A DNA stretch of 64,000 nt from CAVYXF01 sp963772335 (GTDB taxonomy: Bacteria > Pseudomonadota > Alphaproteobacteria > Rhizobiales > Rhodomicrobiaceae). The stretch lies in assembly GCA_963772335.1 (NCBI GenBank), contig CAVYXF010000010.1, positions 124,001 to 188,000 on the forward strand. The letters are read 5' to 3'. The notes beneath the pieces were generated by a model. That model was given only the letters and a program-made list of their open reading frames with translations, had not been told where the DNA came from and did no database searches. Of the stretch, positions 18,222-26,755 are shown piece by piece. Numbering within the stretch: the first letter of the stretch is position 1; each line of letters starts with the position of its first letter. The position numbers and the translations under genes were made by a program.

Positions 18222-19220
18222 CTACTCCACCGGCAGTGACGGCATAGACACCTGAGCGCTATAAGCCGTCAGCGTCTTCAGGAAGGCGATAAGGTCGCTG
18301 TGCTCTTCAGGGGAAAAATCAATTGGCGCGATCAGCGGCGATTTCGATCGGCGCTCGAGCCCGCCGCTCTGATAATGCGCCAGCACCAATTCGAGATTCG
18401 CCAGGCTCCCATCGTGCATATAGGGGGCACGCAACTCAATGTTGCGCAGGCTCGGTGTTTTGAAGCCAAAGCGCATCGAAGGGTCGCCGGTAATGGCAGC
18501 CCTGCCTTCGTCATCGGTGTCCAGGCCGATATCGTGGAAGCTGTAATCCGTGAGTGCCCAACCCGTATGGCAGGACGAACATCCTGCCTTGCCGACGAAG
18601 AGGTCAAAACCCCGCTTTGCTTCCTCTGAGATCGCTTCTTCTTTGCCCTCAACCCAGTCGTCGAATGGCGCCCAGCCTGACTCCAATATGCGCTCGAAGG
18701 TGGCGATGGATCGCACCACAGTGTTTTCGGTCAGCCCCTCACCAGGAAATAGTATGGCAAACCAATCCCTATAGCCGCGATTGAGCGAAAGCGGCCGGAT
18801 CACGTCGGCGAAAGATGAATTCATCTCTTCCGGATTGGTAATGGATACCCTCGCCTGCTCCTCGAAACTCGCGGCGCGGCCGTCCCAGAAGAAATGCTGC
18901 GACTGGGCAAGATTTTCGAGCGCAGGCGCGTGGCGCTTCAGCGGTTCGCTGAGCGCGCCGACCGCGTGCCGCCCCGGCAACTCCCATCCGAAGGACGGAT
19001 TGTGGCAGGTGGCGCAGCTCATATTCTGTGCACCGGACAGACGCGGATCGAAGAACAGCATCTTGCCAAGTGTTGCGATCTGCGGTGAATAGGGCGCTTT
19101 TTCCGGGAAGGTGATGTGATCGTAGCGCGCGAAATCGCGCCGCTCGAGGCGCTCGGTATCGTCCTCGGCAGCAGCAGCGGCGGTAGCCAAGAGAAGAAGA
19201 CAAATTACTCGGATTATCAT
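18222..19220 (-). CDS. Di-heme cytochrome c peroxidase/MauG-family protein
   Basis: A 332-residue periplasmic protein with a signal peptide (hydrophobic residues 2-18, cleavage near AAAAEDD) and two c-type heme sites, CATCH at 69-73 and CSSCH at 214-218. A YMHDGS motif follows near residue 275, as in CcpA/MauG proteins. Such enzymes reduce hydrogen peroxide or carry out oxidations with two hemes. The gene is the first of a two-gene unit with a GGDEF-EAL protein. No methylamine dehydrogenase genes are nearby, so a MauG maturation role is unlikely and a peroxidase role more likely. Confidence 0.9.
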   Translation of the reverse strand: MIIRVICLLLLATAAAAAEDDTERLERRDFARYDHITFPEKAPYSPQIATLGKMLFFDPRLSGAQNMSCATCHNPSFGWELPGRHAVGALSEPLKRHAPALENLAQSQHFFWDGRAASFEEQARVSITNPEEMNSSFADVIRPLSLNRGYRDWFAILFPGEGLTENTVVRSIATFERILESGWAPFDDWVEGKEEAISEEAKRGFDLFVGKAGCSSCHTGWALTDYSFHDIGLDTDDEGRAAITGDPSMRFGFKTPSLRNIELRAPYMHDGSLANLELVLAHYQSGGLERRSKSPLIAPIDFSPEEHSDLIAFLKTLTAYSAQVSMPSLPVE

Positions 19221-19463
19221 TACGCGTCGCGTCGCATGTCGATCTGACAGATCAACATTTTACGGACGAAAAGATGAGGGGGACTAAATTAACATCCTAA
19301 AATGCCGCCTAAGGAAGTTCTCACCTTGTTTACCACTATGCCCTTGTCGAACACGGCATGCATCGGCCCGACTGGTAAACCGCGGCAACAGGAGAAGGCC
19401 CGGCCTCAACAGCAACCAAAAAGACCGGTCGCCAGATTTCGACCAACCGCGCGAGGAGCGCTC

Positions 19464-20261
19464 TCATGCGGCGCCCAGGCTGATGAACGACGAAACGGCC
19501 TCGGCAAACGGCACGGGAGCGGTTCTGGGATAGAAATGTCCGCCCGCCACAGCGAGGAGGCGAGCGCCGGGAATCAACCGTGCGAGGCGTTCGGCATGAT
19601 GGAAGGGGATCATCGCATCATCGGTCGCGCCGATGACCAGCGTGGGATGAGAGATCGCGCCGAGCTCGGCAGATCGGTCGAAGGCGAAGAGCATCCGGAT
19701 GCGCGCGGCCGTGACATCGAGCGGCGCCAGTGTTTGCGGCGCGGAGGCGATCGCTGCGGCAAGCTCCCTCTCATACGCATCGCACCAGCGCGCGTCATAG
19801 CCGAGCACGTGGCTCAGCATCTGGTAAGGTCCGGCGAGTCCGGCTTCGATCAGAGCAAGCCGCGCCTGGAACAGCGCGCGAAACCGCGCATCCGGCCGCT
19901 CCCAGCTTGCGCTTATCACCAGCGTTCGCGCCCGCTCGGGGGCGTCAAGCGCCAGCGTCTGTACAATCGTGCCGCCGGTCGAGTGACCAACGAGATGCGC
20001 TGCGGCCACTCCGGCATGGTCCATGATCGCCAGGACGTCCTCAGCAATACCTTGAATGCTATAATGCCCGGCCGGCCGGTCGCTCCGGCCTGCGCCCCGA
20101 TGGTCGACGATGATGAGATCGAAGCGCTGCTCGAGCTGATCGGCGACACCGTTCCAGAAGCGTCCGTCGCCGCCAAGCCCGGGGATCAGCACGACAGGGG
20201 GGCCGGCACCGCGCCGGTCGTAATGCAGTGTGATGCCGTCGCGCGCCTTGGCCTTCGGCAT
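19464..20261 (-). CDS. Alpha/beta hydrolase (3-oxoadipate enol-lactonase-like)
   Basis: A 265-residue alpha/beta-fold hydrolase. The nucleophile serine is at 94 in GHSTGG. The oxyanion segment is IPGLGGDGRFW, the acid is probably in GATDDAMIPF and the histidine in AGGHFYP near the C-terminus. It is close in style to PcaD-type enol-lactonases and other small esterases. It starts 2 bp after the aspartate dehydrogenase-like gene and is the last gene of the seven-gene minus-strand operon. The substrate is unknown. Confidence 0.87.
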   Translation of the reverse strand: MPKAKARDGITLHYDRRGAGPPVVLIPGLGGDGRFWNGVADQLEQRFDLIIVDHRGAGRSDRPAGHYSIQGIAEDVLAIMDHAGVAAAHLVGHSTGGTIVQTLALDAPERARTLVISASWERPDARFRALFQARLALIEAGLAGPYQMLSHVLGYDARWCDAYERELAAAIASAPQTLAPLDVTAARIRMLFAFDRSAELGAISHPTLVIGATDDAMIPFHHAERLARLIPGARLLAVAGGHFYPRTAPVPFAEAVSSFISLGAA

Positions 20262-20263
20262 GA

Positions 20264-21052
20264 TCAGATCACCACGGGGCTGAAATACCGGCGCACAGCC
20301 GCTGCAATGCTGGCGGCTGTGAGCGCCGAGGTCTTGGGATTGTCAGGCGCCGGCAGATTGGCAAAGCGCATGAAGGCGGAGCCGAGCGCACTTTCGGTCT
20401 CGATCTCGTGCGTGTTGTGCGTCACCGCGGGATCGGCAATTACCCGCACGCGCGTGACATCGGCCCCCACCGCGAGGGCGACGGTTAGTGCGGCATTGAG
20501 ATTGCGCGGATAACGGCGTGCCGCTTCGCTCGGGGAGCCCTCGAACAGCACCAACGCCTCCTTAAGTGCTCCTCCGTCCAGGCCGAGCGCAGCAAGCTCC
20601 GCCATCCAGGCGGCCGGCGGCTTGCGCGAAGTGTAGCGCACAGCAAGTCCGGCTGCATCGCGACTGGCGACAAGATAATCGAGGCCGCCAATCGCTCCGG
20701 CCGGCAGGATGAGACGCGCCCCGCTGCTCTCGGCGATTGCCGCCAGCTCGGCAAGGAATGCGGCGTCGGCGAATGCACCAGTCGAGGCGGCGATCAGCGG
20801 AAGCCCCGCGGCCAGTATGACGGGGGTCAGCGATAGCACGGCCGCCTGTCCTGCCGCCTCGACAACGAGGCCCGGCTTGGCCTCAATCAGCGCGTCGACT
20901 GAATGCGCCACCGCGCATTCCGGCGGCATCGGCGTGCGCGATCCAGGCCGTAGCAAGATGGTGAAATGCATCTCCGCGGCGAGACGCGCATGGAGATCGC
21001 GGCCTATAGCGCCAAAGCCGATCAGGCCGATATGGCGAGGTGATCGTGTCAT
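20264..21052 (-). CDS. Aspartate dehydrogenase-like oxidoreductase (NadX family)
   Basis: A 262-residue NAD(P)-dependent protein with N-terminal Rossmann motif GLIGFGAIG at residues 9-17. The C-terminal aspartate dehydrogenase domain shows LPAGAIGGLDYL, YPRNLNAALTVALA and the histidine-containing VTHNTHEIETESALG. The family converts L-aspartate to iminoaspartate and ammonia or acts on related amino acids. It sits between the proline-racemase-family gene (28 bp gap) and the hydrolase, suggesting it serves an amino-acid degradation route rather than NAD biosynthesis; no nadA or nadC is nearby. Confidence 0.85.
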   Translation of the reverse strand: MTRSPRHIGLIGFGAIGRDLHARLAAEMHFTILLRPGSRTPMPPECAVAHSVDALIEAKPGLVVEAAGQAAVLSLTPVILAAGLPLIAASTGAFADAAFLAELAAIAESSGARLILPAGAIGGLDYLVASRDAAGLAVRYTSRKPPAAWMAELAALGLDGGALKEALVLFEGSPSEAARRYPRNLNAALTVALAVGADVTRVRVIADPAVTHNTHEIETESALGSAFMRFANLPAPDNPKTSALTAASIAAAVRRYFSPVVI

Positions 21053-21080
21053 GGACGCTCTCCCTCAACAGCCGCAGATG

Positions 21081-22121
21081 CTATCCCATATGTCCTGGCC
21101 AGGTATCGCCGAGCCGAAAACCGAGCGGGAACGGATCGGTCGGGTCAAGCACATATTGATGGAAGGCGGTGATCCAGGCCGAGCCGGTGACTGAAGGCCT
21201 GATCGCCGGCGTGTCGCCGATGCTCGTGGTCTCCAGCACGCGTCCGATGAAATCGGTGCCGATAATCGATGTGTGCACGAAGGTCTCGCCGACCGCGATC
21301 TGCCCTCTCGCATGCATCACGGCGAGACGTGCGCTGGTGCCCGTGCCGCAGGCCGAACGGTCGAGCCGGCCGGGAGAGACGATGACGCCGTTGCGCGCGG
21401 CAAGGGCGCCATCGGACCGGCGCGTCACGGGCCCGGCGAACAGCGTCTGATTGATAGTGTGGATATCGGGGTTCGCCGGATGCACGGCCGGGATCTGCTC
21501 GGCGGCCGCCTTCTTGATGCGCTCGCCCAGCTCGACCATTGCCGCAGCCTCCGATGGCTTCACCGCGAAGCCGACGCTCGCTGCATCGACGAGGACATAG
21601 ATCATCCCGCCATAAGCGATATCGACGGTGAGCGCGCCGAACTCGGGCACCTCAATGGTACGGTCCAGGGCAAAGACGAAGGAGGGTACGTTATCGAAGG
21701 TGACGCTTTCGCATTTGCCACCTTTGCACTGCGCGGTCACCTTCACCAGACCTGCGGGCGTTTCCACCGTCAGATGCGTGACCGGCTCATGCATCTTCAG
21801 CATCCCGGTTTCAAGGAGCACCGTGACGGTGCAGATGGTGTTGGTTCCCGACATCGGCGGATAGTAGTCGGACTCGATGATGACATAGCCCGCGTCGGCC
21901 TCGGGCTGGGTCGGGGGCAGCACCAGATTGACGCATTGCGACACCCGTCCGCGCGGCTCGTTGAGGAGGAACTGCCTGAGGTCGTCGCCCTCGGTTTCAA
22001 GATACTGCATCTTCTCGAACATCGTCCGGCCCGGCACGTCAAGGACGCCGCCGGTGATGACTTCGTTGAGCTCACCGGCCGCATGCGCCCCGACAACGGT
22101 AATCATTCGACTGAATCTCAT
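21081..22121 (-). CDS. Proline racemase-family protein (Ser/Cys type, 4-hydroxyproline epimerase-like)
   Basis: A 346-residue enzyme of the proline racemase superfamily. The first catalytic position, Cys in proline racemase, is Ser91 here (PPMSGTN); the second is Cys258 (SACGTGTSAR). Family studies distinguish Cys/Cys, Ser/Cys and Cys/Thr pairs; Ser/Cys members have been linked to 4-hydroxyproline 2-epimerase activity and Cys/Thr members to 3-hydroxyproline dehydration. The gene lies 33 bp downstream of a DapA-family gene, as expected for hydroxyproline catabolism (HypE with HypD). No D-hydroxyproline oxidase gene is present, so this assignment stays provisional. Confidence 0.85.
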   Translation of the reverse strand: MRFSRMITVVGAHAAGELNEVITGGVLDVPGRTMFEKMQYLETEGDDLRQFLLNEPRGRVSQCVNLVLPPTQPEADAGYVIIESDYYPPMSGTNTICTVTVLLETGMLKMHEPVTHLTVETPAGLVKVTAQCKGGKCESVTFDNVPSFVFALDRTIEVPEFGALTVDIAYGGMIYVLVDAASVGFAVKPSEAAAMVELGERIKKAAAEQIPAVHPANPDIHTINQTLFAGPVTRRSDGALAARNGVIVSPGRLDRSACGTGTSARLAVMHARGQIAVGETFVHTSIIGTDFIGRVLETTSIGDTPAIRPSVTGSAWITAFHQYVLDPTDPFPLGFRLGDTWPGHMG

Positions 22122-22154
22122 GGGAGTCCCTCCTGGCGGAACGAGCCGCCAGCG

Positions 22155-23059
22155 TCAGACGGCCGCTTGCGTCACATTCAGCGCGCTGACGGTGGCGTTG
22201 AGCACCGCCATGACCGCATCGCGCTCGGCGCCGGTCAGCGGCAGGCGCGGTGAGCGTACCCATTCGGGCGCGCCATAAGTCACGCTCTCGGCGAGCTTGA
22301 TGTATTGCACGAGCTTAACATGGGTATCGAGATGGAAGGCGGGCGTCATGATGCGGTAGAGCCGGCGCGCGGCATCGTAATTGCCGGAGCGGGCAAGATT
22401 AAAGATCTCAACGCATTCCTTCGGCCAAGCGTTGGTCATGCCCGACACCCACCCTGTCACGCCGAGCGCCACGCTCTCGAGGACCAGATCGTCCACGCCG
22501 CAGAACACGCTGAAGCGGTCACCATGCGCATTGTAGAGATCGGTCGCGCGGCGGATATCGCCGCTTTCTTCCTTGATGCACACGATCTCGGGCAATTCGA
22601 CCAGCTCGGCGAGGATCTGGGGCGTGACATCGACGCCGTAAGCGATCGGATTGTTGTAGATCATGATCGGCAGGCTTGAGGCCTTGGCGAGCCGCTTATA
22701 CCACTGCGCTGTCTCGTGTGGATCACTCTTATAGGCGATCGATGGAAAGGCCATCAGGCCCTCTGCGCCGAGCTTTTCGTAAAGACGCGCCGAAGCGGCG
22801 GCGGGGCGGTCGAGACTTCGGCGAGACCGGAGAGCAGCGGCACCCGCCCGGCGACGACCTCCTTGGCTGCGAGGATGACCTTCTCGCGTTCCGCCACGGA
22901 GAGCGAGGCATTCTCGCCCAGCATCGGCAGCACGATAATGCCGGATACACCGTTCGCGATCAGCCGGTCGATGCTTTTTTGGGTGGCGCTAAGGTCAAGG
23001 GTCTCATCCTCCCTAAGCTTGGTCGTGACTGCGGGGAAGACGCCGCTCCAAATCGTCAT
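22155..23059 (-). pseudogene. Dihydrodipicolinate synthase (DapA) family gene, frameshifted
   Basis: Two open frames together give a normal ~300-residue DapA-family protein. The 5' frame (from ATG 23059) carries GIIVLPMLGENASLS; the 3' frame carries Tyr in MIYNNP and the Schiff-base lysine in VCIKEESGD. They are joined through a GCC run near 22797-22807, where one G appears missing. Restoring it gives a continuous reading through SARLYEKLGAEGLMAFP. The family includes HypD (pyrroline-4-hydroxy-2-carboxylate deaminase), N-acetylneuraminate lyase and keto-deoxy-sugar aldolases. The lesion may be genuine or a sequencing slip in a repeat. Confidence 0.85.
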
Positions 23060-23105
23060 GGTTGGTCCTTTTCGGTGCTAAGAAGAAGAGCTGGCACCGC
23101 CCGGC

Positions 23106-23858
23106 TCACCAGGCCGTCATCCCGCCGTCAATGGTGAACATGGCGCCCGTGGCGAAGGAGGCTTCGTCCGAGGCGAGCCAGAGAATGGCATTGGCAATCT
23201 CGACGGGCTCGGCCCAGCGGTTGACCGGGGCGCGGGCCTTCAGCCGCGCGAGGAATGTTTCGGGGTCGGAATGGCTCGCCACCATCTTCTCATAATAGCG
23301 CGACCAGGTGACACCGGGTGCGACGCAGTTGACGCGGATGTTGTCCTTGGCATGGTCGAGCGCCATCGCCCTGGTCAGCGCCGCGACGCCGCCTTTGGAG
23401 GCGACATAAGCCGCGCGATCAGGGATGCCAACGGTCGCGACATTGGAGGCGGTATTGACGATCACCCCGCCGCCCTGGTCGGCCATGACGGGGATCGCGT
23501 ATTTGGAGCAGAGGAACACGCCCTTCAGATTGACCGCCATGATTGCATCCCAGTCATCCTCGCCCGTGGTCACGACTGTCCCAGGGATGCCGTAGCCGGC
23601 ATTGTTGACCAGGATGTCGAGCTGACCGAACGCATCTACGGCAGCGGCGATCATCCGCTTCACGGCGCCGCTGTCAGCGACGTTCACCGTGAAGGCTAGC
23701 GCCTGCTCGCCATGAGGGGCAGCGGCGGCTTGCGCCGCCTCACCATCGAGATCAGCGAGAAAGACCCTCGCTCCTTCGCGAAGGAAGAGCTCCGCCGCCG
23801 AGCGGCCGATGCCGGTGCCCGCGCCGGTGATGATTGCGGTCTTGTTTTTCAGGCGCAT
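23106..23858 (-). CDS. SDR-family NAD(P)-dependent oxidoreductase
   Basis: A 250-residue classical short-chain dehydrogenase. The cofactor motif TGAGTGIG is at 11-18, followed by NNAG at 85-88 and the catalytic triad S138, Y151 and K155 (YVASK). The C-terminal IDGGMTAW is typical of the FabG-like group. It is intact and lies 46 bp before the frameshifted DapA-family gene in the same operon. It presumably reduces or oxidises a hydroxyl/keto intermediate of the pathway; the substrate cannot be assigned. Confidence 0.9.
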   Translation of the reverse strand: MRLKNKTAIITGAGTGIGRSAAELFLREGARVFLADLDGEAAQAAAAPHGEQALAFTVNVADSGAVKRMIAAAVDAFGQLDILVNNAGYGIPGTVVTTGEDDWDAIMAVNLKGVFLCSKYAIPVMADQGGGVIVNTASNVATVGIPDRAAYVASKGGVAALTRAMALDHAKDNIRVNCVAPGVTWSRYYEKMVASHSDPETFLARLKARAPVNRWAEPVEIANAILWLASDEASFATGAMFTIDGGMTAW

Positions 23859-23923
23859 CGGGTAGCTCCCGCCAGAACTTCATCGTGGCATATCGTGCTA
23901 TTCTGTCCGCTTCACGCCGCCAC

Positions 23924-24460
23924 TCAGGGCCGGCGCTGATCGGTCAGTTCCGGTGCAAAGACGGTCTGGCGCTCGATTTCGAGCACATTGGCCGGTCGGG
24001 GAAACGGCTGGGGTGCCGGCTCGCCATCCGTGCGCGGCCGCCCAATCAAGCGGAAGAAATCCTCCAGCCCGTTTGGCACGATGAGCCAAATCCAGGAGAT
24101 ATCCTCGCTGCCCTCGTTGATGAACATGTGGCGACGGTTCCGGCCGACGAAGAAAGCCGAGCCCGGCTGCATCGGATGATTTTCGCCGTCCAGCACGGCG
24201 CGTCCCCTGCCGCGGATCACATAGATCACCTCCTCATTGCGGTCATGTGCATGCTCCCGCACATAGCCGCCGGGGGGCACGGTCTGGGTGCCGAAGCCGA
24301 TCGGGTGCTCCATTGCAACGATATGGGGGGCAAATATCACGTCGATCTGGCCATTGGCAGGCACGGGTTGCCAGTAGCTCTCGGCATCGCCAGGCTGGAT
24401 GGCCACCAATTCGCCCCGCAGGGTCTCGGCCTTGTCACTTTCGCAAAGCTCAGTTTCCAT
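23924..24460 (-). CDS. Cupin domain-containing protein
   Basis: A 178-residue protein with one cupin barrel. Motif 1 is seen as REHAHDRNEEVIYVIRGRG (two His and a Glu as metal ligands), motif 2 as PGSAFFVGRNRRHMFINEG. It starts at ATG 24460 behind AGAGAGGAC, and this start overlaps the end of the aldehyde dehydrogenase remnant, so the two were once translationally coupled. Such cupins act as small-molecule isomerases, dioxygenases or sensors; the role here is unknown. Confidence 0.85.
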   Translation of the reverse strand: METELCESDKAETLRGELVAIQPGDAESYWQPVPANGQIDVIFAPHIVAMEHPIGFGTQTVPPGGYVREHAHDRNEEVIYVIRGRGRAVLDGENHPMQPGSAFFVGRNRRHMFINEGSEDISWIWLIVPNGLEDFFRLIGRPRTDGEPAPQPFPRPANVLEIERQTVFAPELTDQRRP

Positions 24461-24735
24461 GTCCTCTCTCCAATTGGCTGGATGCGAGCCGAATGAAGGT
24501 CGACTTCACCTCGGTATATTCGTGCTGGCCCTCGAGGCCGTTCTCGCGACCATAGCCGCTTTCCTTGAAGCCGCCGAATGGCAGCTGCAGCGCGGTCTCC
24601 AGGAAGGTATGACATAGACGGTGCCGCCGCGAAGGCGCCGTGAGACGGTCATCGCCTTATCGAGGCACGAAGTCCACACATCGTAGGCGAGCCCGTAGGG
24701 TGTATCGTTGGCGATGGCGATCGCCACTCGACTAA
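24450..24735 (-). pseudogene. Aldehyde dehydrogenase remnant (C-terminal ~95 codons, frameshifted)
   Basis: The minus strand encodes AIANDTPYGLAYDVW, then SRRLRGGTVYV, and after a one-base loss near 24608-24612 continues in another frame with LPFGGFKESGYGREN and HEYTEVKSTFIRL. This is the C-terminal end of an NAD(P) aldehyde dehydrogenase, stopping at TGA 24450-24452 inside the cupin start. The roughly 400 N-terminal residues, including the catalytic Cys and Glu, are absent; similarity ends at about 24735, so a deletion or insertion joint lies there. It was probably the first gene of the operon. Confidence 0.85.
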
Positions 24736-24948
24736 TTTGGAGCCACGTGTCCACTTTGGGGGAGCGCCTCTGTTCGACCGCGCCCGTCAAATTCTTTTTG
24801 ATCATGATCGTCGGCCGTTGGCAATTTGTGTGAGGTCCGCAATCACCGCGCTGATGAAACGGTTCTGATCAATCAGCGGATCAAAGCAAGCCGGCCGGCT
24901 TAGCATGATGCATTAGCCAAAGCCCACTGGTCTGCTAATCTTGAACAG
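24736..24948. other. Deletion/insertion joint upstream of the LuxR-type gene, no gene seen
   Basis: About 210 bp between the aldehyde dehydrogenase remnant and the LuxR-type regulator. I find no coding pattern and no clear IS end. The sequence must hold the joint where the rest of the aldehyde dehydrogenase gene was lost and the promoter of the plus-strand regulator. Confidence 0.5.
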
Positions 24949-26631
24949 TTGATCAAGTGGATGAGGCACATGCATCGGGGCAAGCTGAAGCGCGGAGATG
25001 CCAATAACCGCCATCAGCTCGATCATGCGCGCCAGCTTTATCGGCAGCGTGCCTGGGCTGATGCCTTTCGGGCGCTCTCTGGCGTCGACCAGGAAACTCC
25101 GCTGAATGCCGCTGATCTCGAACTGCTGGCGATGGCGGCATACCTGATCGGTCTCGACGACGAATATCTCAAGGCGCTTGAACGTGCTCATCATGCTCAT
25201 CTGAAAGCCGGCCAATGTGCTCGCGCGGTTCGCTGCGCTTTCTGGCTAGGGCTCCGTCTGCTCTTTCGCGGTGAGGAGGGCCGGGCCAATGGCTGGCTCG
25301 CGCGCGCCGAGCGCTTGCTCGGGGACGATGCGCCCCGATGCGCCGAGCAGGGTTATCTATTGCTGCCGGTGGTCGAGCAGCGCCTTGAAGCGGGTGATTT
25401 CGAGAACGCGTACGCCACCGCAGCCGATGCCGTCGCAATCGGCGAGCACTGCTGCGATGCGGATTTGATCGCCTGCGCCCGCCACCAACAGGGACGCATC
25501 CGACTTCAGCAGGAACAGGTCGAGACCGGTCTCGCACTCCTGGACGAAACCATGGTCGCGGTCACCACTGGTGAGCTGTCCCCTCTCGTGACGGGGTTGA
25601 TGTACTGCAGCGTAATCGCAGCCTGTCAGGAGGTGTATGCGATTGACCGCTCGCGTGAGTGGATCGCCGCCCTTGCGCGGTGGTGCGAGGGTCAACCCGA
25701 GATGGTCGCGTTCGCCGGCGTTTGTCAGGTGCATCGGGCGGAGATCATGCAGCTCCAGGGCGCATGGCTGGACGCGATCGAGACGGCGCGCCTGGCCTGC
25801 ACGCGTTTGCAGGGCATCGACCGACGGGCGACTGCCGCGGCATTCTATCAGCAGGGGGAGGTCCATCGCCTGAAGGGAGAGTTCGCCGCCGCCGAGGAGG
25901 CGTATCGAAGCGCCAGTCACTTCGGCTTGGAACCCCAGCCGGGCCTTGCGTTGTTGCGCCTCGTGCAGGGGCGCACCGGCGTTGCGGTGGCCGCCATTCG
26001 CCGCGCGGCCGGCGCCACAGCGGACCGGCTGAAGCGCATGAGCCTGCTGCCGGCCTATATTGAGATTACGCTCGCCGCGAATGATATCCAGGGCGCTCGC
26101 AGTGCCTGCCGAGAGCTGGAGGAGATTGCTCGTAGCCTCGACACGGAGGTGCCGGATGCAATTGCCGCGCAGGCCTGCGGAGCGGTCAATCTGGCCGAAG
26201 GCAACGCGCAAGCCGCACTCGGCCCGCTGCGCCGCGCTCTTGATGTGTGGCAGAGGATGGGGGCTCCCTACGCCGCAGCACGCGTGCGCGTGCTGATCGG
26301 GCTGGCTTGCCGCGCCCTCGCAGACGAGGACGGCGCCGGGCTGGAGCTGGCGGCAGCCAAGTCCGCGTTCGACCGGCTCGGCGCCACCCCAGATTTGGCA
26401 CGGATCGACCCGCTGATTCAGGGCGCCCCGTCGCACATTCATGGGCTTACACCGCGCGAGCTGCAGATCCTTCGATTGGTCGCTGCGGGCAAAACCAACA
26501 AGATGATCGCCGCCCAGCTTTTTCTGAGCGAGCGGACAGTCGAGCGGCACCTCAGTAACATCTTTACCAAGCTCGATATATCAACGCGGACCGCCGCGGC
26601 CGCCTGGGCATACCAGCGCGGCCTGACCTAA
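24949..26631 (+). CDS. LuxR-family transcriptional regulator with TPR-like sensor, no ATPase
   Basis: A 560-residue protein. About 480 residues are helical TPR-like repeats (many A-rich helix pairs such as ARCAEQGYLLLPVVEQRLE). The C-terminus is a LuxR helix-turn-helix from about 496 (LTPRELQILRLVAAGKTNKM then LSERTVERHLSNIFTKL). There is no P-loop, so this is a MalT-like architecture without the STAND ATPase. The start could be ATG 24949 or ATG 24970. It lies upstream of and in line with the SnoaL-like and FAD monooxygenase genes and is their likely regulator. Confidence 0.85.
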   Translation: MIKWMRHMHRGKLKRGDANNRHQLDHARQLYRQRAWADAFRALSGVDQETPLNAADLELLAMAAYLIGLDDEYLKALERAHHAHLKAGQCARAVRCAFWLGLRLLFRGEEGRANGWLARAERLLGDDAPRCAEQGYLLLPVVEQRLEAGDFENAYATAADAVAIGEHCCDADLIACARHQQGRIRLQQEQVETGLALLDETMVAVTTGELSPLVTGLMYCSVIAACQEVYAIDRSREWIAALARWCEGQPEMVAFAGVCQVHRAEIMQLQGAWLDAIETARLACTRLQGIDRRATAAAFYQQGEVHRLKGEFAAAEEAYRSASHFGLEPQPGLALLRLVQGRTGVAVAAIRRAAGATADRLKRMSLLPAYIEITLAANDIQGARSACRELEEIARSLDTEVPDAIAAQACGAVNLAEGNAQAALGPLRRALDVWQRMGAPYAAARVRVLIGLACRALADEDGAGLELAAAKSAFDRLGATPDLARIDPLIQGAPSHIHGLTPRELQILRLVAAGKTNKMIAAQLFLSERTVERHLSNIFTKLDISTRTAAAAWAYQRGLT

Positions 26632-26637
26632 CCCCTG

Positions 26638-26661
26638 GGTATGGGGGGAATCACCCATACC
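26638..26661. promoter_or_regulatory. Perfect inverted repeat, candidate LuxR operator or terminator
   Basis: GGTATGGG at 26638-26645 and CCCATACC at 26654-26661 form a perfect 8-bp dyad with an 8-base centre. It starts 6 bp after the LuxR-type stop codon and lies about 95 bp upstream of the SnoaL-like gene. No T run follows, which speaks against an intrinsic terminator and for a binding site, but both are open. Confidence 0.45.
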
Positions 26662-26755
26662 GCCACTCCTGCAAATTGGGTGGTTTCTCCGAAGCCCCGC
26701 CGCCGCGCCCGGCGCTAATCTCAATGCGGTTCGAGAAAGCCCCAGGAGAGAGACC

